Assembly (NCBI GenBank): GCA_016490735.1
Contig: JAEMWC010001414.1
Coordinates: 65,001-129,000, forward strand
DNA length: 64,000 bases
Source: Pachyseris speciosa
Taxonomy: Eukaryota > Cnidaria > Anthozoa > Scleractinia > Pachyseridae
Direction: 5' to 3'
The notes under the pieces were generated by a model, which did no database searches, was not told the DNA's origin, and worked only from the letters and a program-made list of their open reading frames with translations. Below, one piece after another: positions 22,443 to 30,799 of this stretch; position 1 is the first letter of the stretch, and each line of letters opens with the position of its first letter. A program made the translations under genes and the position numbers.

Positions 22443-22734
22443 TAGCCTCCTTTGTAGCCGTTGTTTGTGTTGGTCCTGTTCTCCCTCCCCACCAACATCT
22501 GCTGAACCAAGCTGAACATTCCATTCCAGGAAATGACCAATCACATTGTGGCTTTTAAATTTTGGTAGCTAAGTTCCTGTAGCTTTCTTTGCGGTCGTTG
22601 TTTGTTGTCGGTTCTATTCTCCCTGCTGATTGGATACTCAGACACAATGAGAATGGAATGTCTGGCTCGGTTCTGCAGACGTTGGTGGGGAGGGAGAATA
22701 GGACCGATACAAACAATGGCTGTGAAGGAGGCTA
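22443..22734. mobile_element. Mutator-like MITE with 9-bp target duplication
   Basis: Inverted termini of about 65 bases (TAGCCTCCTTTGTAGCCGTT and near complement) are flanked by CAAATTGGG at 22434-22442 and 22735-22743. Long termini plus a 9-bp duplication are typical of Mutator-like elements. A sister copy is at 36680-36957. Confidence 0.85.
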
Positions 22735-22914
22735 CAAATTGGGCAGAGTAGAGTCAAACAACATTCTAAAGTTTGATGAAGACCATTTCATAGATTGTTC
22801 TTAAAGAATGAGAGTGATTTGCATATTTCAGATCATCTGGTAGACATTTTCTAGAGTTTGCATTTACTGTAGAAAGCTTCAAGTTAGATTTACCAGAACC
22901 ATGAGTATTTGTGG

Positions 22915-23060
22915 CACGAGGTCACCCATATTGGCCAATATTGGTACAGGGTCACTCCGTTTGACAAGTTTGTCAGAGGGTGACCTGCACTGGCAAACTT
23001 TGGTTCATTGCGACCCACACAGGCAAATATTAGTCCATATTAACCCATACTGACTCATCT
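22915..23060 (+). repeat. Degenerate ~30-bp minisatellite, block 3
   Basis: GAGGTCACCCATATTGGCCA and following units continue the array beyond the Mutator-like MITE and ~170 bases of other DNA. Confidence 0.65.
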
Positions 23061-23331
23061 ATGTTGTGTTTCCTCGAAGAGTACAGGAAACAAGAAACAT
23101 GCCAAAAAAGTGCTGAGTATCTTACCACTCTATTTACATTCAAATCCTGATTTACAGACTCCATTTAATAAAGACAATATGTTAAAGGTGGAATATATTC
23201 TCAGTCCTGAACCATGCATTTTAGGTTTTGTTACTCTTATCCCCAGACACCCCCCGATGTTATTCATTACAAACCACTTACAGTTGAGGCATTTTAAATT
23301 CTTTTGCCAACTTTTTCTTTGATTTTTACAG

Positions 23332-23426
23332 CTATGAAGTTGTTTTCTCTGGTGATATCGGAAAGAACGAAGCATAAAAGCTTTGCATCAACAATGGCGG
23401 TTGACATGGACTTTGATTTACTTCAG
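23332..23426 (+). CDS. Candidate internal exon, unknown gene
   Basis: A good acceptor (TTTGATTTTTACAG) and donor (CTTCAG|GTAAGT) flank an open frame reading MKLFSLVISERTKHKSFAS and then TMAVDMDFDLLQ. The exon would take one carried base and end at a codon boundary. No partner exon was found on either side, and no family is recognised. It could also be a noncoding exon or chance. Confidence 0.3.
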
Positions 23427-23576
23427 GTAAGTGATTGCAAAACATTACATTTTGTGACGTCTTACACGAATCAAAACAAAAAAAATGTAAACAAACTCTT
23501 GAGACTGCGCAGTACAGACTGGAAATCACCTTTAATGTCATTCATGACTTCATAATGGATGTAGTGGCCAGTTTTT

Positions 23577-24689
23577 TCAGCTCTCCTCTAAAATAAACTT
23601 GTGATAGTTACTTTCACACAGCTCAATTTTATCAATAAAGTAATTTCTGTTACAAATGCTCTGATAAAGATCAGCCTTGACCACAAAAACATCTTGAAAT
23701 GGTGCAGGATCTACACTGTGAAAACTACCACCATTCTTGGCTAACAACAGGTTAACAATGCTATCTTCTGGCTCCCATGGGCGGAAGTTATCATCAAACA
23801 TGATATGGTGCACTGAATCATCTGCAAGGTTAATCAGCAAGGGTTTTGCTGCTAGTGAATGAAAATCTTGAGCTTTCCAGTAATCATAATCTTCAACAAA
23901 TAACTTGATTCCATTCGTTTGACTAAAATACTTGTATATATCCCACAAATTGGATAACTCCAGATTCTCTTCAGGGCATTTCATGCTAATTTGATTGTTC
24001 GATCGACTTATTTCCCCTTTCGTGAAGTTCACTTCATGCCTTGAGTTGTTCACAGGAATACCAATACTTGAGTGGGTATCGTATGGTTTCTTAGCCTCTG
24101 CATGCCTTCCCGCAATGAAATCTTTTGTTGCTTGCAACACAACATGACCGTCTCCACCAAAAGTGCGGAAAACGATAGCAAACTCCTTTTTGCTCTCATA
24201 CAAGTAATCCAAAAGCCTGTAAAACGAAGGCACAACGTTATGATGTAGTGATCCCTTTTTGTCTCTGAAAGAGGGCAAATGGATACCACTGCCACTCTTT
24301 ATGTTGCCTGGGAACGTCAGTGCGTCAATCATTTGATCGTAGAATCTTCTCAATGGCCATCCACGCTCCCCCTCGGTGAATTTTCGAACATGCGCTTTAA
24401 ACTCGTTTCTTGGCCGCTCTCTGAACTTAGCTTTGGCAAATTTGTAATACGAAACCGATTCATCATTGGGTGGTTTCACACAAATTCCGCCATTACTCTG
24501 CCACGTTTCCGTTTCGTGCACTTTCCCCCAAGCTACTTCTGTAAGGTACTCGTTTAAAGTCTCGTCTGGAGTCACGGACTTAGTGATGGTATCTCCGACG
24601 AAAACAGTGTTGTTTACGTCCAGGTGCAACACAAGCTTTCGACTCGTATTTCCACCGGTTTGAACATTAGCGCCTTCCATAGCAGACAA
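23577..24689 (-). CDS. HAD-like protein, intronless, 370 aa
   Basis: A single uninterrupted frame from ATG at 24689 to a stop at 23577. Near the N-terminus (residues 19-29) is LVLHLDVNNTV, which fits HAD motif I with D24 as nucleophile, but N26 replaces the usual second acid (DxN, not DxD). VFRTFGG around residue 175 could supply motif II, and HIMFDDN near residue 295 fits the paired acids of motif IV. No signal peptide or membrane segment is visible. The substrate is unknown. The missing second acid makes phosphatase activity doubtful, since that residue is the general acid/base in HAD phosphatases. Lack of introns in this intron-rich setting suggests an intronless family or retrocopy. An ORF this long in coding style is very unlikely to be chance. 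Confidence 0.8.
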   Translation of the reverse strand: MSAMEGANVQTGGNTSRKLVLHLDVNNTVFVGDTITKSVTPDETLNEYLTEVAWGKVHETETWQSNGGICVKPPNDESVSYYKFAKAKFRERPRNEFKAHVRKFTEGERGWPLRRFYDQMIDALTFPGNIKSGSGIHLPSFRDKKGSLHHNVVPSFYRLLDYLYESKKEFAIVFRTFGGDGHVVLQATKDFIAGRHAEAKKPYDTHSSIGIPVNNSRHEVNFTKGEISRSNNQISMKCPEENLELSNLWDIYKYFSQTNGIKLFVEDYDYWKAQDFHSLAAKPLLINLADDSVHHIMFDDNFRPWEPEDSIVNLLLAKNGGSFHSVDPAPFQDVFVVKADLYQSICNRNYFIDKIELCESNYHKFILEES

Positions 24690-24750
24690 GTATTATTCTC
24701 GAACCGGATCAACTGATTCACAAAACCCTCAAAGCGAACTAGCACACTTC

Positions 24751-24763
24751 GCCGCCATCTTTG
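24751..24763 (-). promoter_or_regulatory. YY1-like motif upstream of the HAD-like gene
   Basis: GCCGCCATCTTTG matches the YY1 core, often found near transcription starts, and lies 62 bases upstream of the HAD-like start codon. It is a reasonable promoter mark, not proof. Confidence 0.4.
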
Positions 24764-24802
24764 GATTTTCGAACCGTGGAGGCCTGGAACGAATTCCTCC
24801 CG

Positions 24803-24845
24803 ACCTCCCACGCAGTCGTTTTAGGGGACTCACCTCCTCCCCAAG
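24803..24845 (+). repeat. Repeat end, mirrored at 30748-30788
   Basis: CCTCCCACGCAGTCGTTTTA..GGGGACTC followed by CACCTCCTCCC appears as its complement at the far end of the 24.8-30.8 kb interval. Either two independent repeat ends or termini of one large element. Confidence 0.5.
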
Positions 24846-25515
24846 GAGGATTGGACCCTATTCCCAGAAACCCTTGCACAGCGGGTGACCTTGTTATTGC
24901 CACGTTTTTTTTTAATTTCGATGAGAAGGACGATTTATCAAGCGAAAACATGCCATTTTTCTCCGCTTCCTTGGTACTTAGAAGATTCAGTCAAGGTACG
25001 TTTCTTATATTCATTACATCACTATTTATCTTTCACTTGCTTTTCCCGAAAAAGTTTCATGGAAAACTGTAAAAATCAATCTGTCTTACAAGTCGTCTCG
25101 ATAATATTTTGGCGCTTGGATTACACCGAAAAACAGTGCCTCAAAAAACTATATTTTGACCGATTTCTTGGGCTTTGTCCCCCCTTAAGGCTATTTAAAT
25201 ACAAAGATGAATAATTACTGAGATCAATGAATGGAAAGGTCTCCAAAGGTCGCCAAGTATTGGCCTTTAATATAATCTCCAAACATGCCTTTGTTTGTCG
25301 TTATTGATCTGTGAAATGTGATGCGAAACAGAATCGCGTGCTGCCAAAGCCGAAGATCCCGCATGCCCGTTTTTCACGCTCCTCGATTATTTTCCCATTT
25401 TATTGAAATTTACAGCTCTATCGTTATTCAGAAATACTGTATTGTTAGTTTGCTCCTTGTGCTCTCCAATTATTAAAGGAAAATGGGTTGTTTTTCTCTC
25501 TTGATGTTCAGAAAT

Positions 25516-26658
25516 ATGTCAACTCCAACATCGACTCCAACGAAGGAAAATAAAAGATGTCATGTTGTTAGCGGCAAAACACGGAATGAAAAGAAGAAGA
25601 GTAGGCCTGAACGGACCTCTCGTTCGAGGAAATCACTAGAGTACAAGTCAGCTGATGCTCAAAGAGAGATAAAGAAGGTTTGTGATAGGCTTTAAAGCTA
25701 AGCTTATTTTCATTGAGAACAGAGTAGCTGAATTAAAGAGCTGCCATTTTTATTCTCCACTTTTAGTCACCTAACCTTTGGTCACCTTCACCTTTGGTGT
25801 AACACATAGCAAATTGGGCACAGTGTTTACACTCAAAGAATTAAAAAATGGTTGGCCCAAGATTGTGAGGTACATAATGCATTGAATGACTCAATCTAAC
25901 TTCAACATTCATGTATCTAAGGTTGTCATGGTCAGGGAAAAATGAAACATTAAACTAATTTGAAGATCATGGGAAGTCAGTGCATTATGTGAATTTTGTT
26001 TTCTATTTACCACTGGGTTTGTTAAGACTTTAAACACTCTTCATTTATCAGTTAAAGATTGATTTTGGCCCTCGTTTGTAATCTTTATCCCCCACAAACA
26101 ACAACATAAATGGTACGTAGATGGTCTGAGAAAGAACTGAAAGAACATTTTGAACACATGGTTAGCGCAAGTTGATTGAAGTTGGTGGAAAGTAGTGGAA
26201 TTTTTGGTAGTACAGTGTACTTGTTAGTAATAGCAGTTTTGGCATGAATGGAGTCATGGTGACAGTGGTGATCATTTTTTGTGGTATTATCTTGCAGGGA
26301 AAATTCAAAGAGACTGAACAGTGAAGAGTTGCCCTTTTTCTACTGGACAGAAAATAACAGATTTCAAGAGGGATCTTTAGACAGCTTTGATGTGATCCCT
26401 GGTCAAGGCAACAGCACTGGTGATGATGCAGATGATGAACTGCAAGACAATTGCTCTAGAAGGAATCCCTTGCGCTTGCACAGGTTGATCAGAAACCAAA
26501 GGGAAAGTGTTGCACATTTTGTTCCTAGCAGAGTGTTCCTCTCTGCAAGAAATGCCAGGACTGTTCGACAACAGCATCACCGACCAAGGGCTGGGGTCCC
26601 TCCTCCCTCTGGATTTTTGTTCACTATTGATGAAGAAAGTGAAGTTCAAGAAGAATAA
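25516..26658 (+). CDS. Unrecognised two-exon gene
   Basis: Exon 1 (25516-25677, possibly from an upstream ATG at 25483) encodes a basic, Ser/Thr/Lys/Arg-rich stretch (MSTPTSTPTKENKRCHVVSG onward) and ends at AAG|GTTTGT. Exon 2 (26298-26658, acceptor CTTGCAG) reads ENSKRLNSEELPFFYWTENN, an acidic DDADDELQD patch, and ends in RPRAGVPPPSGFLFTIDEES with a stop at 26658. Phases do not fit directly: exon 2 needs two carried bases. A weaker donor at TACAA|GTCAGC in exon 1 would fit, or a small exon is missing. Composition looks coding; no domain is recognised and it seems largely disordered. Confidence 0.45.
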
Positions 26659-26881
26659 AGAAGGATATAATTTCATGTGCTGAATCTCTTTCCCTGTGTA
26701 ACTGTCCTTGGGGGAGGGGGGATAACCAAACTGTGATTACAAGGACAATTGAAGGGCTTGGGGAATAACTTACCCAGCTGACGTTTTTGCAGGTGGTCTT
26801 TGATTCAGTAGAAGAACATTGCCCAGTAGGTTTTTTTTTTAGCCAGTTTTCATTTCCTTTCAAGAAAAACCGTACTACAGT

Positions 26882-26972
26882 ACTGGAGGTCTGATAGTAT
26901 TGACAATTTCATTGATATACTGTAATTATTACAGTATATCAATGAAATTGTCAATACTATCAGACCTCCAGT
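26882..26972. repeat. 91-bp near-perfect palindrome
   Basis: Two 45-base arms (from ACTGGAGGTCTGATAGTATT to its exact complement) around a single T. Half of it recurs, diverged, at 27718-27745. It lies at the junction of the duplicated segments. Confidence 0.92.
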
Positions 26973-26979
26973 GGAAACG

Positions 26980-27116
26980 AAAAGAAATGCCAGGACTGTG
27001 CGACAAGAGAATCACCGACCAATGGCTGGGGTCCCTCCACCCTCTGGAGTTTTGTTCACTATTGATGTAGAAAGTGAAGTTGAAAGCACCTCCATTGGCT
27101 GTGGTACAGGGGATTA
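26980..27116 (+). pseudogene. Duplicated last-exon segment
   Basis: RNARTVRQENHRPMAGVPPP and GVLFTIDVESEVE repeat, with changes, the end of the exon at 26298-26658, followed by a different C-terminus and stop. The frame is intact, so it could serve as an alternative last exon, but there is no clear acceptor and it abuts a palindrome. Confidence 0.6.
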
Positions 27117-27747
27117 ACAAGGGGATATAATTTTATTTATTAGATGACTGGCTCTTGCAGCAGTCAAGATAAATCAATTTCTTGCTGTGATTGGCTACTC
27201 TTGGTCCATAAAAAAGCAAAAAAAGAACTTGGCCAATATCCTCCCATCTTGACTTCACGCTTAGTCAATAACCTTTATGTACTGCATTTGTCATGACTTG
27301 AATGTAACATTAGTTAGAACTGGGCTTGAGAACTGAATAAAGAATCCTTTTCCCTATGTTACTTTCCCTGGGGGGAAGGGGGGTTGGAGAGTTAAAAACA
27401 ATTCCCTTGCCCTCTCCTATTCACAAATGACCAATAAACAACTTGTTATTACAAGAGCAATTGAAGGGCAGGGGCATAACTGACACAAACGACTGTTAGG
27501 ACCTGTTTTGGTCCAAATCAGCTGAATTTTTGCAGGTGGCTTTTGGTTCAACAAATTACCCGTAGTTTTGTTCTTTTTTGCCAGTTTCTGTTTCCTTTTA
27601 ATTTCAAGAAAAACCGTATGCAAAACAAAGGTCCTAAAAGTCAGTTGGGTCAGTTATGCCCCCATCCCTTCAATTAGCATATATTTATTTGATGTAGTTT
27701 ATATTTATGGGTATGATTACAGTATATCAATGAAATTGCCAATACTA

Positions 27748-27912
27748 CAGTGGAATCCTGATTTCTCAAACCTCCAGAGGAAGCGACAATTGGTTTGCGA
27801 CATTGGGAGTTCAAGAAATCAGGAGTAAAATTAGTGTTTGAGTGAAGCAAATCCTGATGGGAAATGACTTTTGTTCAAGTTACTGGAGGTGCAAGAAATT
27901 GGGATTCCACTG
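27748..27912. mobile_element. Tc1/mariner-type (pogo-like) MITE
   Basis: Inverted ends CAGTGGAATCC and GGATTCCACTG are each bordered by TA, the target duplication of Tc1/mariner-superfamily transposons. It is 165 bases and has no coding capacity. Confidence 0.75.
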
Positions 27913-28176
27913 TATAAATAAGAACAATCACTCAACAGTATTAATTCTTTGAATAACTAGTAAAATGAACACTGAAAGTTTTGGAAAAGCTATTCAGCCC
28001 ATGCCATCAAAAATAAATACAATACACTGTTTCATTGAAATGCCTAACTTAAGCAACTCTGCAGTGGGCCACTGATGTAAAACATAGTATGCTTATTTAT
28101 GCCTTGTAGCAAGAACGGCTCTTACAACAATTAACTTGCAGTGAATATTTAAAAAACAATGTTGTTGAATGATAAT

Positions 28177-28383
28177 TTAGTCTACATTGTCATTGTATTT
28201 GTAGTTGTTTTCTGTGGGGAGCCAGTGGTGAGATTTGGTGATCAACACACGAGGTTGATACAACCAGTCGTTCAAATCCGGGATGAACATAAACCCAATA
28301 GACTTAAATTCTACTTTGACAATTTGATCCTTTCTTATAGCATCATGTACTTTTCTTATTTTTTCCCTCTGAATATACCCTAC
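28177..28383 (-). pseudogene. In-frame continuation of the HIRAN domain after TGA
   Basis: The frame continues VGYIQREKIRKVHDAIRKDQ, then GFMFIPDLNDWLYQPRVLIT and WLPTENNYKYNDN before TAA. VGYI is the usual next strand of HIRAN, so this is the missing half of the domain, not chance sequence. Confidence 0.68.
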
Positions 28384-29726
28384 TCACAACCACTTGCCAT
28401 CCAGGCAAGCCTCAACAAGTATTGCATTCTTGTCTCTAATGTTTGTTGGCTCACGGCTTACTCGAAGTTCAATGTTTTCTTTTTTGAGTTGTTTCTGCTT
28501 ACATTTCCGCAATGTTTCCTGGCAATCCTTATGATAGCTACTTCCTTTCAAGACAAAGTACTCTGTGAACCTTTTGGGGGTCTCGTCATTGTCATCATCA
28601 TCACCACCAAAGTCTTGCTCAAAGTCTTCATTTTCTGAATCACTCCCAGTGATGCCTTCTTCTTCTTCTTCTTCAGTATCTTCATCATCTGAATGTAGAT
28701 CTGTTGGAATCACCTGTATAGGGTTTTGTGTATTTGTCGCATTCACTATCACATTTCCAATGTTTGGGTAGCGAGAGCAATTGCAGTTGCACACTTGAAT
28801 ATCCAACCAAGGTAGTATAGGAAGTGGGTCCTCATTGTCATAAATCTCCTTTGGCTTGACTTTAACAGCATATGAATTTTGTAGCACTTCATATTTGACG
28901 ACCACTGCTAATGTTCTGCTATTAGACTGCAAGAAAAAAACTGGTCATTACAACAGGATATCAAACTCATGAATAATTAATTTGTCATTTATGTAGAAAC
29001 GTTTTTATAAACAGCGAATGACCACTGAATATATTGCTAGCGTATTTGGATTGTTTAGAACTTGGTTTAGACTGTGCATTTGTACAGCCAAGTAAGCCGA
29101 AGACAAAGCACTTCTCCTGAACCAAGGACCTGTGAACGAGAGTGTATACAACGATGCTCTTTAATTCAATGGCTTTGGGAATGACATGTTCTGGAAAGTA
29201 TATATTTTCAAAGTAACTTATCATTTAAGTAAACTTGCTCTCCTAGCCAAGGACCAACAAAGACCATAGAAATTAGTGAGGACACAACGGGGAGCAAAGG
29301 AGTAAAAGACTCCAAAGGACTCCAGCTCCAACATGAAAGCAAGATTTGTCAAAATCATGCCGGCCGCGCGTGGTATACGAACTTCGCTTTCACATACCTA
29401 AATAGTCAATAGAATGAAAAGGTAAACCGAAGACGAAACTTGTAGCTTACCTTGATATCACAACTGTTCAAGACCTCGATAAGAACAGGAGACCGACGAT
29501 CTTTGATGCGAGAGATCGCGATGTGATGGTTCAATAAGGCGCACATTCGTCGTTCATCGAGTTTATCCGGAAAACTAACATGAGCCAAGACCAATTTCAC
29601 TTCTAAACAGGGAAAATCTTCCAACTGAACTGTTTCTGTTGCTTGAACATCCACACAATGCAGATAAACTAGCTTTTTCTTTAAGAATGGAGTCGCTGTT
29701 GTTGACACGACATCGACAAAATCCAT
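28384..29726 (-). CDS. HIRAN-like protein, two exons, interrupted by TGA
   Basis: Exon 1 (29451-29726) begins MDFVDVVSTTATPFLKKKLV and ends GATATCAAG|GTAAGC; exon 2 (28384-28926) follows a TTCTTGCAG acceptor in matching phase. After an acidic, glutamate-rich stretch comes EYFVLKGSSYHKD.. and VSREPTNIRDKNAILVEACL. The V..EP.N..D.NAI.V pattern is that of HIRAN, a domain known from helicases such as HLTF that binds DNA 3' ends. The frame meets TGA at 28384-28386 inside the domain, yet the same frame stays open and HIRAN-like for 68 further codons (28177-28383). Possible readings are a disabled gene, a sequence error or a polymorphism. Confidence 0.7.
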
Positions 29727-29796
29727 AGCGAAATGGCCTGGTCACATGGCAGTCAAGTTGATAATATGAATGGGAGGCAAAGGATTCTGGGTAGAG

Positions 29797-29885
29797 GGCC
29801 CAATCCTCCTTGCCTCCTCCCCGCTCTCCTCCCCACTAACGCCTGCTTACCCGTAGCCAACATTCCTTTCCCGCCGCTTAGCCAA
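29797..29885 (+). repeat. Left inverted repeat beside the RecQ-like fragment
   Basis: TTGCCTCCTCC..TACCCGTAGCCAACATTCCTTTCCCG and TAGCCAATCAC have mirrored counterparts at 30685-30750. Confidence 0.5.
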
Positions 29886-29951
29886 TCACATTTTGCCTAC
29901 TAAATTCTGGAAGGTTAACCTCGACCTCAGGACGCTTTAACATAGCGGAGC

Positions 29952-30206
29952 TTGAGCAAGCGCTCTACGTTCAAAATTTCCTGTTTAAATGCATATCAAC
30001 TGACTTCAATTGAAGAATTTGTGAGAGGAAATAGCGATAATATTTCCGTCAATATGCCGACTAGTTACGGAAAGAAGCTTACTTCAGTATCATGCAAGCT
30101 TCGCCTTCAAACCGCTGGTCATGTTGTAGCTGTTGTGTCACTTCTCGTAAATTTGATGAAGGACCAAGTCAGTTATTTAAGAAGTATTGGCGTATCTTCG
30201 GGTTAG
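29952..30206 (+). pseudogene. RecQ-like helicase N-terminal fragment
   Basis: NAYQLTSIEEFVRGNSDN, NMPTSYGKK and VVAVVSLLVNLMKDQVSYLR resemble a superfamily 2 RecQ-type Q motif, Walker A and motif Ia. The Walker A reads PTSYGKK instead of the usual TGYGKS, and the segment between Walker A and motif Ia is scrambled, so this is a decayed piece. It lies between inverted repeats (about 29797-29885 and 30690-30788). Confidence 0.6.
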
Positions 30207-30684
30207 TCTGAGTGATTTGCAGGAAGGAAACTTTGCCATCGGTAGACCATAGCGCGCAGTGGATCGAGCGAGCTGCTAGGTAATAAGCTGCATAATTTTG
30301 CCGTCCGCGTCTCGTGAACTGAAGAAAAAACTACTAGTTGGCGCAGTCTATGCCATCGGTGTTTGATAACTTCTGACCGCTTCCCCAGGACGTTTTGGGA
30401 TCGCTGCGTGGGCGAATTTCATCTGATTTAAATCGAGCTTTGTTGTTGTACCATGTGTGATAATTTCACGTCGATTTACTCTATGTTTGATCGACTGATA
30501 AATGCTTCAGATTTCTAACGTAGTCGCGTCTAAATTCTTATTTGCTTTAGCCTCTTGTAACACATCGTTTGACTAAAAAACAAATCGGCTCCAGCGCTTT
30601 GATGCATTTACAAATTCGCGAAAGAAAGAAGCACGCATAAGGATTAATTTTACTTGTCATCGCTGGACAGTTGCTGGATCGTGA

Positions 30685-30788
30685 TTGGCTAGGATGCCCG
30701 TGAGTCAAACAATGGGAAAGGAATGTTGGCTTCGGGTAGGGAGGAGGTGAAATACGAGTCCCCTAAAAACGACTGCGTGGGAGGCTAC
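30685..30788 (-). repeat. Right inverted repeat beside the RecQ-like fragment
   Basis: The reverse complement carries CCTCCCACGCAGTCG, CACCTCCTCCCTACCCG and AGCCAACATTCCTTTCCC, matching blocks at both 24803 and 29797. Confidence 0.5.
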
Positions 30789-30799
30789 GAGTTCCTATA

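Larger units (their letters stand above)
26693..27640 (+). repeat. Tandem duplication downstream of the exon
   Basis: Blocks such as CAATTGAAGGGC, TTTTTGCAGGTGG-TTTGGTTCA and TTTCAAGAAAAACCGTA occur in the same order in 26693-26880 and 27350-27620. Together with the repeated exon this shows a tandem duplication; the second copy carries extra DNA (about 27140-27340). Confidence 0.65.

Noticed and set aside
22248..22445. Repeat protein (..GSPILxN..)
   Set aside because: The ORF follows the minisatellite period, which happens to be a multiple of three; no start context or neighbouring exons.
21585..23060. CRISPR-like array
   Set aside because: Units are contiguous and diverged with no spacers, and the setting is eukaryotic.
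24803..30788. A single confirmed large transposon
   Set aside because: Mirrored ends exist, but no target duplication was found and smaller inverted pairs inside could explain them; kept only as a hypothesis.
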